In this document: piece after piece, positions 1 through 8,693 of the stretch | How the letters are laid out: the number at the start of each line of letters is the position of its first letter | How positions within the stretch are numbered: the first letter of the stretch is position 1 | Origin: Kosakonia oryzendophytica | Lineage (GTDB): Bacteria > Pseudomonadota > Gammaproteobacteria > Enterobacterales > Enterobacteriaceae | Direction: 5' to 3' | Length of the DNA stretch: 64,000 bases | Assembly (NCBI RefSeq): GCF_900094925.1 | Contig: NZ_FMAY01000001.1 | Span: forward strand, 62,001-126,000 | Translations under genes and position numbers: made by a program | Notes under the pieces: model-generated | Database searches by the model: none | Seen by the model: only the letters and a program-made list of their open reading frames with translations | Told to the model about the DNA's origin: nothing

Positions 1-246
1 ATGAAACCGATGGAAAATGCGTCACTCATCAGCGATGTCAGCCTGCTGCGCCCGGGATTGTTGGTCACCGAATGCGTTTATAACCCGCATATCACGAAGT
101 TATTGCAGCAGGCGCAACAAGCCGGTTGCAAAACAATTGACGGTTACGGCATGTTGTTATGGCAAGGGGCTGAACAGTTCAAGCTGTGGACCGGCAAAGA
201 GTTCCCTCTGGAATACGTGAAACAGGTCATGGGCTTCGAAGCCTGA
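1..246 (+). CDS. ydiB: Quinate/shikimate dehydrogenase YdiB, C-terminal part (cut by window start)
   Basis: The reading frame is open at base 1, so only about the last 81 residues are present; the ATG at base 1 is an internal methionine. The C-terminal stretch ([35 protein letters not shown]) is what I recall for E. coli YdiB, the NAD(P)-dependent shikimate/quinate dehydrogenase of about 288 residues. These residues form part of the NAD(P) domain and the last helix over the active site. aroD begins 25 bases after the stop, so the two are probably cotranscribed, as in E. coli. AroE is the main alternative, but the following aroD-ydiF order favours YdiB. Confidence 0.93.
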   Translation: MKPMENASLISDVSLLRPGLLVTECVYNPHITKLLQQAQQAGCKTIDGYGMLLWQGAEQFKLWTGKEFPLEYVKQVMGFEA

Positions 247-271
247 CAGGCTGGTGAATAAAAGGTACTCA

Positions 272-1030
272 ATGAAAACCGTAACCGTAAAAAACCTCGT
301 GATTGGCGAAGGGGCACCCAGAATTATTGTGTCGTTAATGGGAAAAGATATCGCCAGTGTGAAATCTGAAGCGCAGAGCTATCGCGACGCGGATTTCGAT
401 ATCCTCGAATGGCGCGTCGACCATTTCGCCAATGTAGCCTCAGTTGAGGCCGTGCTGGAAGCGGCATCCGCCATCCGTACGATCATCACGGATAAACCGC
501 TGCTGTTTACCTTCCGCAGCGCCAAAGAAGGCGGCGAGCAGGCGTTATCGGCTGAGCAGTACATTGCGCTGAACCGTGCGGCAGTCGATAGCGGCCTGGT
601 GGATATGATCGATCTGGAGCTGTTTACCGGTGACGAACTGGTCAAAACCACCGTGGAACATGCACACGCGAAAAATGTGAAAGTCATTATGTCCAATCAT
701 GACTTCCATAAAACACCGCCGGCGGAGGAGATCGTTCAGCGCCTGCGGAAAATGCAGCAGCTTGGCGCAGATATCCCCAAAATCGCACTGATGCCGCAAA
801 ACAAAACCGATGTCCTGACGCTGCTCACCGCGACGCTGGAGATGCATGAGCGCTATGCTGACCGACCTATCATCACCATGTCGATGTCTAAAACCGGCGT
901 AATTTCACGTCTGGCGGGTGAGGTGTTCGGGTCTGCGGCTACCTTTGGCGCGGTAAAAAAAGCCTCTGCACCGGGCCAAATATCCGTTAGTGACCTGCGA
1001 ACAGTATTAACGGTATTGCATCAGGCTTAA
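272..1030 (+). CDS. aroD: 3-dehydroquinate dehydratase, type I (AroD)
   Basis: Converts 3-dehydroquinate to 3-dehydroshikimate in the cytoplasmic shikimate pathway. The 252-residue length is that of the type I enzyme. The catalytic His lies in SNHDFHKTP (about residue 143) and the Schiff-base Lys in DIPKIALMP (about residue 170). The C-terminal [17 protein letters not shown] loop is also type I. An upstream GTG at 254 is in frame, but the ATG at 272 has AAAGG 7 bases before it and gives the usual N-terminus [12 protein letters not shown], so I chose it. It follows ydiB by 25 bases and precedes ydiF by 157 bases, with a small GC hairpin between. Confidence 0.97.
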   Translation: MKTVTVKNLVIGEGAPRIIVSLMGKDIASVKSEAQSYRDADFDILEWRVDHFANVASVEAVLEAASAIRTIITDKPLLFTFRSAKEGGEQALSAEQYIALNRAAVDSGLVDMIDLELFTGDELVKTTVEHAHAKNVKVIMSNHDFHKTPPAEEIVQRLRKMQQLGADIPKIALMPQNKTDVLTLLTATLEMHERYADRPIITMSMSKTGVISRLAGEVFGSAATFGAVKKASAPGQISVSDLRTVLTVLHQA

Positions 1031-1043
1031 TAAACCCAATTCA

Positions 1044-1065
1044 GGCGGGAATAAACATGCCCGCC
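1044..1065 (+). terminator. Short GC hairpin after aroD
   Basis: GGCGGG and CCCGCC pair across a 10-base loop, followed by an AT-rich stretch with no real T run. It may be a weak terminator or processing hairpin separating ydiB-aroD from ydiF. Confidence 0.4.
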
Positions 1066-1187
1066 CTTAATTAAAACAAATGACCGGACGTGAATATTTT
1101 CAATAAATATTCCGCGGATTCGTACGCCTTTATTTCGCTGCACGGCGAATAATGCGGCTACCCGCCCGGTTATTTCGAGGAGCGATG

Positions 1188-2783
1188 ATGAAACCTGAAA
1201 GACCCACACGCATTAATGGGCGTGTCACTGTGCTGTCTGCGCAGGACGCGGTGAATTATATTCCGGACGAAGCCACACTTTGTGTTTTAGGAGCAGGTGG
1301 CGGCATTCTTGAAGCCACCACATTAATTACCGCTTTAGCGGAGAAATATAAACAGACGCAAACACCGCGGAATCTTTCCCTCATCAGCCCGACCGGTCTG
1401 GGCGATCGCGCCGATCGTGGCATCAGCCCGCTGGCGCAGGAAGGTCTGGTGAAATGGGCGTTATGCGGGCACTGGGGGCAATCACCGCGCATCTCCGATC
1501 TGGCTGAGCAAGGAAAAATTGCTGCCTATAACTACCCACAGGGCATATTGACGCAGACATTGCGCGCCGCCGCCGCCCATCAGCCCGGCATTCTCAGTGA
1601 TATCGGTATCGGGACGTTCGTTGACCCCCGCCAGCAGGGCGGCAAGCTGAATGAGGTCACCAAAGAGGAACTGATCAAGCTGGTGGAGATCGATAACAAG
1701 GAGTACCTCTACTACAAAGCGATTGCGCCGGATATTGCCTTTATCCGCGCGACCACCTGCGACAGCGAAGGTTACGCTTCGTTTGAAGATGAAGTGATGT
1801 ATCTGGATGCGCTGGTGCTGGCCCAGGCTGTGCATAACAACGGCGGCATCGTGATGATGCAGGTGCAGAAAATGGTGAAAAAAGCCACCCTGCATCCCAA
1901 ATCAGTGCGTATCCCCGGCTACCTGGTGGATATTGTGGTCATTGACCCAAACCAGACGCAGCTGTACGGCGGAGCGCCGGTGAACCGCTTTATCTCTGGC
2001 GATTTTACGCTCGATGACAGCACCCAACTCACCCTGCCCCTTAATCAGCGCAAGCTGGTGGCGCGCCGTGCGCTGTTTGAGATGCGCAAAGGTGCGGTGG
2101 GTAACGTCGGTGTCGGTATTGCCGATGGCATCGGGCTGGTGGCACGGGAAGAAGGCTGCGCAGACGACTTTGTCCTGACGGTGGAAACCGGGCCAGTTGG
2201 CGGCATCACCTCACAAGGGGTGGCCTTTGGCGCCAACGTGAATACCCGCGCCATTCTGGATATGACCTCGCAATTCGATTTCTACCACGGCGGTGGTCTG
2301 GATGTCTGTTACCTGAGCTTTGCCGAAGTGGATCAGCACGGTAACGTCGGCGTGCATAAATTCAATGGCAAAATAATGGGCACCGGCGGCTTTATTGATA
2401 TTAGCGCCACCTCAAGAAAAATTGTGTTCTGCGGCACGCTGACCGCCGCCGGTCTGAAAACGGATATTACCGACGGCCAGTTGCGCATTGTGCAGGAAGG
2501 TCGGGTGAAAAAATTCATTTCCACGCTGCCAGAAATTACCTTTAGCGGAAAAATTGCCCTCGAACGCGGGCTGGATGTCCGTTATATCACCGAACGCGCG
2601 GTGTTTACGCTGAGAGAAGACGGTCTCCATTTAATCGAAATTGCGCCAGGCATCGACCTGCAAAAAGACATTCTGGACAACATGGAATTCACCCCGGTTA
2701 TTTCCCCTCATCTGAAACAGATGGATGAACGCTTATTTATCGACGCCACCATGGGGTTCGTCTTACCCGAAGCGGCCCATTAA
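1188..2783 (+). CDS. ydiF: Acetate/acetoacetyl-CoA-type CoA transferase YdiF
   Basis: Family I CoA transferase that moves CoA between acyl-CoA and a carboxylic acid. The 531-residue chain fuses the alpha-like and beta-like halves, as in E. coli YdiF. The N-terminal half carries CVLGAGGGILEA. The second half has FVLTVETGPVGG, whose Glu is the expected catalytic residue that forms the glutamyl-CoA intermediate, and HGGGLDVCYLSFAEVD. The frame opens further upstream at 1152, but GAGGAG at 1177-1182 is best spaced for the ATG at 1188, which gives MKPERPTRING as in the known protein. ydiO follows 13 bases after the stop, so the pair is probably one transcript. Confidence 0.95.
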   Translation: MKPERPTRINGRVTVLSAQDAVNYIPDEATLCVLGAGGGILEATTLITALAEKYKQTQTPRNLSLISPTGLGDRADRGISPLAQEGLVKWALCGHWGQSPRISDLAEQGKIAAYNYPQGILTQTLRAAAAHQPGILSDIGIGTFVDPRQQGGKLNEVTKEELIKLVEIDNKEYLYYKAIAPDIAFIRATTCDSEGYASFEDEVMYLDALVLAQAVHNNGGIVMMQVQKMVKKATLHPKSVRIPGYLVDIVVIDPNQTQLYGGAPVNRFISGDFTLDDSTQLTLPLNQRKLVARRALFEMRKGAVGNVGVGIADGIGLVAREEGCADDFVLTVETGPVGGITSQGVAFGANVNTRAILDMTSQFDFYHGGGLDVCYLSFAEVDQHGNVGVHKFNGKIMGTGGFIDISATSRKIVFCGTLTAAGLKTDITDGQLRIVQEGRVKKFISTLPEITFSGKIALERGLDVRYITERAVFTLREDGLHLIEIAPGIDLQKDILDNMEFTPVISPHLKQMDERLFIDATMGFVLPEAAH

Positions 2784-2796
2784 CAGGAGTACAATA

Positions 2797-3945
2797 ATGG
2801 ATTTTTCTTTAACCGAAGAGCAGGAATTGCTGCTTGCCAGCATCCGCGAACTGATCACCAGTCACTTCCCGGAAGAGTATTTCCGCACCTGCGATCAGAC
2901 GGCAACCTACCCGCGAGAATTTATGCGCGCGCTGGCCGATAATGGCATTTCCATGCTTGGAGTACCGGAAGAGTTCGGCGGCATTCCGGCAGATTATGTC
3001 ACGCAGATGCTGGCGCTAATGGAAGTATCAAAATGCGGCGCACCGGCGTTTCTTATCACCAATGGGCAGTGTATCCACAGCATGCGCCGTTTCGGATCTG
3101 CCGAGCAACTGCGTAAAACTGCCGAAAGCACCATGGAAACCGGTGACCCGGCCTATGCACTGGCCTTAACGGAGCCAGGTGCGGGTTCGGATAACAACAG
3201 CGCCACCACGAGCTACACGCGCAAAAATGGCAAGGTGTACCTGAACGGGCAAAAAACCTTTATTACCGGTGCGAAAGAGTACCCTTACATGCTGGTGCTG
3301 GCACGCGATCCGCAACCGAAAGATCCGAAAAGAGCCTTTACGCTGTGGTGGGTGGATGCCAAAAAACCGGGTATCAAAGTCAACCCGCTGCATAAAATTG
3401 GCTGGCATATGCTGAGTACCTGCGAAGTCTACCTCGACAATGTGGAAGTTGAAGAGAGCGACATGGTTGGCGAAGAGGGGATGGGCTTTCTCAATGTGAT
3501 GTATAACTTTGAGATGGAACGTCTGATCAATGCCGCGCGTAGCACCGGCTTTGCTGAATGCGCGTTTGAAGATGCCGCTCGCTATGCCAATCAGCGTATT
3601 GCCTTTGGCAAACCAATTGGTCATAACCAGATGATCCAGGAAAAACTGGCGCTGATGGCCATCAAAGTCGAGAACATGCGCAATATGGTGCTGAAAGTGG
3701 CCTGGCAGGCAGATCAGCAACAGTCTCTGCGTACCAGCGCAGCGCTGGCGAAACTCTACTGCGCACGAACGGCAATGGAAGTGATCGATGACGCCATTCA
3801 GATCATGGGCGGGCTGGGTTACACCGACGAAGCGCGCGTTTCCCGGTTCTGGCGCGATGTGCGGTGTGAACGTATCGGCGGCGGCACGGATGAGATCATG
3901 ATTTATGTGGCGGGCCGGCAGATCCTGAAAGACTATCAGGACTAA
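2797..3945 (+). CDS. ydiO: Acyl-CoA dehydrogenase YdiO
   Basis: FAD-dependent acyl-CoA dehydrogenase of 382 residues. It should oxidise acyl-CoA to enoyl-CoA and pass electrons to the ETF encoded by ydiQ and ydiR. Visible family signatures are ALTEPGAGSDNNS (FAD/substrate region), the GKPIGHNQMIQEKLA helix, QIMGGLGYTDEARVSRFWRD, and near the C-terminus GGGTDEIM, which holds the Glu in the usual catalytic-base position. The start at 2797 has ACAGGAG before it; the upstream in-frame ATG at 2725 lies inside ydiF and is rejected. The gene is convergent with ydiP across a perfect hairpin. Confidence 0.95.
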   Translation: MDFSLTEEQELLLASIRELITSHFPEEYFRTCDQTATYPREFMRALADNGISMLGVPEEFGGIPADYVTQMLALMEVSKCGAPAFLITNGQCIHSMRRFGSAEQLRKTAESTMETGDPAYALALTEPGAGSDNNSATTSYTRKNGKVYLNGQKTFITGAKEYPYMLVLARDPQPKDPKRAFTLWWVDAKKPGIKVNPLHKIGWHMLSTCEVYLDNVEVEESDMVGEEGMGFLNVMYNFEMERLINAARSTGFAECAFEDAARYANQRIAFGKPIGHNQMIQEKLALMAIKVENMRNMVLKVAWQADQQQSLRTSAALAKLYCARTAMEVIDDAIQIMGGLGYTDEARVSRFWRDVRCERIGGGTDEIMIYVAGRQILKDYQD

Positions 3946-3955
3946 GCGGATAATC

Positions 3956-3985
3956 CCTCAGTTCCCGGTAAACCGGGAACTGAGG
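3956..3985. terminator. Perfect 13-bp hairpin between convergent ydiO and ydiP
   Basis: CCTCAGTTCCCGG is followed by the loop TAAA and then its exact reverse complement. It sits in the 47-base gap between two converging genes and is probably a bidirectional terminator. Neither strand has a clear T run, so termination would depend on the stem. Confidence 0.7.
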
Positions 3986-3992
3986 TAACCAC

Positions 3993-4904
3993 CTAAAACA
4001 GGACATTCTCCTGCGGATAAAAGCTGGGCAGGTGCTCTTGCTCACTCACATTATTTTTAAATTGCCGCCGGTAATCGCTTGGCGAGCAGCCGCCATGACG
4101 CAGAAAAAGCTTGGCGAAGTGATCCACATTTTCATACCCCACACGCCAGGAGATTTCCGCCAGCGAATTATCGGTATTGGTCAGCGCAAATTTGGCTTCG
4201 GTCATCCGCCGCTGGATCACATAGTTGATGGGGGAAATACGGTACTCTTTAGTAAATTCGTGACAGATATAACTGACACTGGCGCGAAATTGTTTTGACA
4301 ACTGTTCGAGCGTTATTTTTTTGCGGTAATTGTTATTCAAATAGACCAGAACATCTTTAATTAATGCATCTTTTTTAATATAGCCCTGTTCCGAACGGTA
4401 GGCATTTTTAAAATTCTCGTAATACAACACCGTCAATGCATAGGCAAAGGCATCATAGACGGAGGACGTTAAGGTATTTTTACTTTGAGGTAACATTACA
4501 CTCAATTCATTAAATATGCTTTTAATCACCGCTTTCCCCTGACCGGCGGAAACGACCGGACATGAATGCGGCTGCAACAACTGGTGCTCCTCCCGGTCAC
4601 GAAAACGGAAGCTATGCAGGGCGCAGGTATAGGTGGTGGCAGGCGCAGTGGCATCCGATGCCACTGCGTGCAACCGCCCACGTTCAATCACCACAATATC
4701 ATCCGCATGTGCGACATACAGTGAGGAGTCGATGATTAATCGCGCCACACCTTTTTTCACGTAAATAAGCTCGGTTTCATTATCGTGAACATGATGCCCT
4801 GATTCCCAGGCCGGATCATCGCTGATGACAAAGCGTGAAAATCGGGGTGTTTCCCCCTGCGCGAAAAGGGGTTCCATGGCATTATCAAAGCATCGCTGAT
4901 ACAT
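3993..4904 (-). CDS. ydiP: AraC-family regulator YdiP
   Basis: 303-residue AraC/XylS-type regulator, the length of E. coli YdiP. The N-terminal half is cupin-like and binds ligand (ESGHHVHDNETELIYVKKG). The C-terminal 100 residues hold the two helix-turn-helices (ITLEQLSKQFRASVSYICHEF and DNSLAEISWRVGYENVDHFAKLF). I started at the ATG complement at 4902-4904, preceded by TGAGG; the longer frame to 5003 has no ribosome site and adds an unrelated hydrophobic stretch. It is divergent from ydiQ across about 330 bases, so it probably controls the ydiQRST-fadK operon and perhaps itself. Its inducer is unknown. Confidence 0.9.
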   Translation of the reverse strand: MYQRCFDNAMEPLFAQGETPRFSRFVISDDPAWESGHHVHDNETELIYVKKGVARLIIDSSLYVAHADDIVVIERGRLHAVASDATAPATTYTCALHSFRFRDREEHQLLQPHSCPVVSAGQGKAVIKSIFNELSVMLPQSKNTLTSSVYDAFAYALTVLYYENFKNAYRSEQGYIKKDALIKDVLVYLNNNYRKKITLEQLSKQFRASVSYICHEFTKEYRISPINYVIQRRMTEAKFALTNTDNSLAEISWRVGYENVDHFAKLFLRHGGCSPSDYRRQFKNNVSEQEHLPSFYPQENVLF

Positions 4905-5231
4905 GACAACCTCACATTTTGAGAATAAGCCCAAACAAAATAATAAGGATAAAATAGAGCGAGCGCTGCGGTTATTCAACTGGACTTTACAGGCGCAGAA
5001 CAAGATTATTTACCGGGCATGCAAGATAATATGTTTACGCACGCAATTTATTTTCACTGACTTTTATTTTGCTTAATCGATCTCACTTTTTTTGCAAGAT
5101 TGTTAGCAACGAAAACAGCTTGCCCCGTCGAAAACCCGATCCCGCTATCGCACACTATTTCCAGTCACGTTTGACCTTTCGTCGATGTTGGCGTCACCGC
5201 CAATATTCGCCCGCGACTTACAGGAGATGCC
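4905..5231. promoter_or_regulatory. ydiP / ydiQ divergent intergenic region
   Basis: No gene is seen in these 327 bases. The ydiP-proximal part is AT-rich and probably holds both promoters and the YdiP operator. I cannot name a convincing repeated AraC half-site or CRP site. Confidence 0.5.
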
Positions 5232-5996
5232 ATGAAAATAATAACCTGCTTTAAACTGGTGCCTGAGGAACAGGACATTATGGTCATGCCCGACCATACG
5301 CTCAGCTTTGACAATGCAGAGGCGAAGATCAGCCAGTTCGATCTCAATGCCATCGAAGCGTCCACACAACTCGCCAGTGAAGGCGATGAGGTTACCGCAC
5401 TGACCGTCGGCGGCTCGCTGCTGCAAAACTCGAAAGTACGTAAAGATGTCCTTTCCCGCGGTCCAAACAGCCTGTTTATGGTGCAGGATGCGCAACTGGA
5501 GCATGCCCTGCCGAAAGAAACCGCCCAGGCGCTGGCCGCAGCGGCAGAAAAAATAGGCTTCGATGTGATGCTGTTTGGCGAAGGTTCCGGTGACCTCTAT
5601 GCCCAACAAGTGGGGTTGCTGGTTGGTGAGCTTCTGCAACTGCCGGTGATTAACGCGGTCAGCAGCATCCGGCGCGATGGCGCAACACTCACCGTTGAGC
5701 GCACGCTTGAAGAAGACGTGGAAGTGATCGAACTGACGCCGCCCGCCGTGCTCTGCGTCACGTCGGACATTAATGTCCCGCGCATTCCCTCCATGAAAGC
5801 CATTCTTGGCGCAGGCAAAAAACCGGTCAATCAGTGGCAACCCAGCGATATTGGCTGGAACCCGACCTCGCCGCAGGCGGAACTGATGGAGATCATCGTA
5901 CCGCCAGCCACCACGCGCAAACACATCATCCTCGACAATGATTCGCCGGAAGCGATCGCTGCCCTGGCCGAACACGTGAAAAAAGCCCTGAATTGA
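5232..5996 (+). CDS. ydiQ: Electron transfer flavoprotein beta-type subunit YdiQ (FixA-like)
   Basis: 254-residue ETF small subunit. It opens with the family's MKIITCFKLVPEEQDI and has DLNAIEASTQLA and the C-terminal AILGAGKKPVNQW segment of the FixA branch. With YdiR it should form the heterodimer that carries electrons from YdiO-type dehydrogenases to YdiS. The ATG has AGGAGA just before it. The stop lies close to the ydiR start (20 bases), which suggests coupled translation in the ydiQRST-fadK operon. Confidence 0.94.
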   Translation: MKIITCFKLVPEEQDIMVMPDHTLSFDNAEAKISQFDLNAIEASTQLASEGDEVTALTVGGSLLQNSKVRKDVLSRGPNSLFMVQDAQLEHALPKETAQALAAAAEKIGFDVMLFGEGSGDLYAQQVGLLVGELLQLPVINAVSSIRRDGATLTVERTLEEDVEVIELTPPAVLCVTSDINVPRIPSMKAILGAGKKPVNQWQPSDIGWNPTSPQAELMEIIVPPATTRKHIILDNDSPEAIAALAEHVKKALN

Positions 5997-6016
5997 GCCC
6001 AACGGAGAAGAACATC

Positions 6017-6964
6017 ATGAGTCAATTAACCCGTGTCTGGGTACTGAGCGACAATGCTGAACGCTACGCAGAATTAATGACCGGTGCACGTCAATGGGGC
6101 CAACAGGTGCATGCCATTGTGTACGGTGCTGAACAGGCGAGCCGCCTCCAGGCACTGGGCGCAGATAGCGTGACGGTGCTTGAGCCGCATTCCGACCTGC
6201 AACGCATTGAAAACTTTGCCGAAACCCTTGCCGCTCTGATTGAGCAACAGAGCGCCGGTCAACCCGCGCTGCTACTGATGACCACGACAAAACGCTGCAA
6301 AGCCTTGGGGGCAAGACTCAGCGTGCTGCTCAACGCCACCCTGGTGAACGATGCCACGGCGGTTAGCATTGATGCCAGTGGCGTCTGTGCGCAACACCGC
6401 ATGTATGGCGGTCTGGCCTTTGGTAAAGAAAAGCTGAACAGCGCACTGGCCATTATTACCCTTGCGCCAGGGGTAATGGAGCCCGCTGCCACCGATCCCT
6501 CCCATACCTGCCCCGTCATCACGGCGGAGTATATTGCGCCGCGCCATGAGATCCGTTGCCGGCAGCGCCGGGCGAAGACGTTGAGCAGTGTGGATTTGAG
6601 CAAAGCGAAACGTGTGGTTGGCGTGGGCCGTGGTCTGGCCGCACAAGACGACCTCGCTATGGTACGTGAACTGGCCAGCGTGCTGGGCGCAGAAGTGGGA
6701 TGTTCCCGGCCGATTGCTGAAGGCGAAAACTGGATGGAGCGCGAGCGCTATGTCGGCGTCTCCGGCGTGTTGCTGAAGTCCGATCTCTACCTGACGCTGG
6801 GCATTTCCGGTCAGATTCAGCATATGGTCGGCGGCAATGGCGCGAAGGTGATCGTCGCCATCAACAAAGACAAAAATGCGCCGATCTTCAATTATGCCGA
6901 TTACGGCCTGGTGGGCGATATCTACAAAGTCGTGCCGGCCCTGATCGACGCGCTGAGCCACTGA
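6017..6964 (+). CDS. ydiR: Electron transfer flavoprotein alpha-type subunit YdiR (FixB-like)
   Basis: 315-residue ETF large subunit that binds FAD. The C-terminal FAD domain is clear: VVGVGRGLAAQDDL, GCSRPIAEGENWMERERYVG, YLTLGISGQIQHMVG, VIVAINKDKNAPIFNYADYG and DIYKVVPAL are the standard motifs in order. The frame opens at 5993, but the ATG at 6017 has CGGAGAAG ahead of it and gives the expected MSQLTRVWV start. It partners YdiQ and is followed by ydiS after 56 bases. Confidence 0.95.
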   Translation: MSQLTRVWVLSDNAERYAELMTGARQWGQQVHAIVYGAEQASRLQALGADSVTVLEPHSDLQRIENFAETLAALIEQQSAGQPALLLMTTTKRCKALGARLSVLLNATLVNDATAVSIDASGVCAQHRMYGGLAFGKEKLNSALAIITLAPGVMEPAATDPSHTCPVITAEYIAPRHEIRCRQRRAKTLSSVDLSKAKRVVGVGRGLAAQDDLAMVRELASVLGAEVGCSRPIAEGENWMERERYVGVSGVLLKSDLYLTLGISGQIQHMVGGNGAKVIVAINKDKNAPIFNYADYGLVGDIYKVVPALIDALSH

Positions 6965-7020
6965 CCCTTGTTCTTACGCAGATATCCCGCTGCGCGGACA
7001 GCGGGAAGGGAGCATAACGC

Positions 7021-8310
7021 ATGTCGGATGAAAAATTTGATGCCATCGTGGTTGGCGCGGGCGTGGCGGGAACGGTGGCCGCCTATGTGATGGCTAAAGC
7101 CGGGCTGGATGTGCTGGTTATCGAGCGCGGTAACAGCGCAGGCAGTAAGAACATGACCGGAGGCAGGCTTTACGCACACAGTATTGAGCGCATCATGCCT
7201 GGCTTCGCGCAGAACGCGCCGATTGAGCGAACGGTGACCCGCGAGAAAATCTCCTTTTTGACCGAAGAAAACGCCGTCACCCTCGACTTTCAACGGGAAA
7301 AACCCGCCCTCCCCGCGCAGGCCTCTTACACGGTGCTGCGCAACCGGCTTGATCCATGGTTGATGGAGCAGGCGGAACAGGCAGGCGCGCAGTTTATTCC
7401 GGGCGTACGGGTGGACGCGTTGATCCACGAAGGCAACCGGGTCACCGGTGTGCAGGCGGGCGATGACATTCTTGAGGCCAATGTGGTTATCCTGGCGGAC
7501 GGCGTTAACTCTCTGTTGGGCCGTTCGCTAGGCATGGTACCCGCCCCCTCGCCACACCACTATGCCGTGGGGGTGAAGGAGTTGATCGGCTTGCCCACAG
7601 CGCACATTAACGATCGGTTTAACCTCGAGGGGAATGAGGGCGCAGCGTGGCTGTTTGCCGGTTCGCCATCGAATGGCCTGATGGGCGGCGGATTCCTGTA
7701 TACCAACCGTGATTCGGTCTCTATTGGTCTGGTGTGCGGGCTCGGCGATATCGGCCAGGCAAGGAAAAGCGTGCCGCAGATGCTGGAAGATTTTAAACAG
7801 CACCCCGCCATTCGCCCGCTGATTCAGGGCGGTAAATTACTGGAGTACTCCGCACATATGGTACCGGAAGGCGGTCTGGCAATGGTGCCGCAACTGGTGA
7901 GTGACGGCGTGATGATCGTGGGTGACGCCGCCGGTTTCTGTCTCAATCTGGGTTTTACCGTGCGCGGCATGGATCTGGCCATTGCCTCAGCCGAGGCGGC
8001 GGCCAACACCGCTATCGCGGCAAAACGTCAACAGGATTTCTCTGCGCAGGCATTGTCGGACTATAAACGCGCGCTGGAGCAGAGCGTGGTGATGCGTGAT
8101 ATGCAGCACTTCCGTAAGCTCCCGGCACTCATGGAAAACCCGCGTCTGTTTACCCAGTATCCACACATGGTGGCAGACATCATGAACGATATGTTTACCG
8201 TTGATGGCCGGCCGAACCAGCCGGTGCGCAAAATGATGATGTCCCATATGAAGAAAGTCGGGCTAATGAATTTACTGAAAGATGGCATCAAAGGGGCGAC
8301 CGCATTATGA
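7021..8310 (+). CDS. ydiS: ETF:quinone oxidoreductase-like flavoprotein YdiS (FixC-like)
   Basis: 429-residue flavoprotein expected to take electrons from the YdiQ-YdiR ETF and, with YdiT, hand them to the quinone pool at the membrane. The N-terminal dinucleotide fold is AIVVGAGVAGTVAAYVMA followed by VLVIERG. The second FAD motif is VMIVGDAAGFCLNLGFT at about residue 297. It is the FixC branch, in which the iron-sulfur cluster is supplied by a separate ferredoxin, here ydiT. The ydiT start overlaps its stop by four bases (ATGA). A start at 7021 with GGGAGC before it fits. Confidence 0.94.
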   Translation: MSDEKFDAIVVGAGVAGTVAAYVMAKAGLDVLVIERGNSAGSKNMTGGRLYAHSIERIMPGFAQNAPIERTVTREKISFLTEENAVTLDFQREKPALPAQASYTVLRNRLDPWLMEQAEQAGAQFIPGVRVDALIHEGNRVTGVQAGDDILEANVVILADGVNSLLGRSLGMVPAPSPHHYAVGVKELIGLPTAHINDRFNLEGNEGAAWLFAGSPSNGLMGGGFLYTNRDSVSIGLVCGLGDIGQARKSVPQMLEDFKQHPAIRPLIQGGKLLEYSAHMVPEGGLAMVPQLVSDGVMIVGDAAGFCLNLGFTVRGMDLAIASAEAAANTAIAAKRQQDFSAQALSDYKRALEQSVVMRDMQHFRKLPALMENPRLFTQYPHMVADIMNDMFTVDGRPNQPVRKMMMSHMKKVGLMNLLKDGIKGATAL

Positions 8311-8600
8311 GTCAGGAAAACAGCGTTAATGTTGACGTCAAACTGGGCGTTAATAAATTCCATGTCGATGAGGGCCATCCGCACATTATTCTGGCTGATA
8401 ACCCCGATATGGCTGAGTTTCGCAAATTACTTAACGCCTGCCCGGCCAACCTCTACAAGCAGGATGCGGATGGCAACATCCATTTTGACTGCGCCGGTTG
8501 CCTTGAATGCGGCACCTGCCGCGTGCTGTGTGGGGAGACCATTCTCGACAAATGGACCTACCCGGCGGGTACGTTCGGCGTCGACTTCCGCTACGGCTGA
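8307..8600 (+). CDS. ydiT: Ferredoxin-like protein YdiT (FixX-like)
   Basis: 97-residue ferredoxin. Cluster ligands are visible in DCAGCLECGTCRVLC (CxxCxxC spacing followed by CxxxC) and an earlier Cys in NACPANLY. It completes the iron-sulfur part missing from YdiS, as FixX does for FixC in nitrogen fixers. The start overlaps the ydiS stop, so the two products are translationally coupled. After the stop, 93 bases separate it from fadK. Confidence 0.94.
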   Translation: MSQENSVNVDVKLGVNKFHVDEGHPHIILADNPDMAEFRKLLNACPANLYKQDADGNIHFDCAGCLECGTCRVLCGETILDKWTYPAGTFGVDFRYG

Positions 8601-8693
8601 GTCCCCAATACTGCCTGAAATTCGCGAAAGGACATCCGCTCACGATGTCCTTCCTGTTCGCACGTTTAACGGTTTATTGACTGAGAAGAGTTC

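Noticed and set aside
5145..6002. 285-codon minus-strand frame opposite ydiQ
   Set aside because: His/Arg-rich antisense shadow; ydiQ is certain on the other strand.
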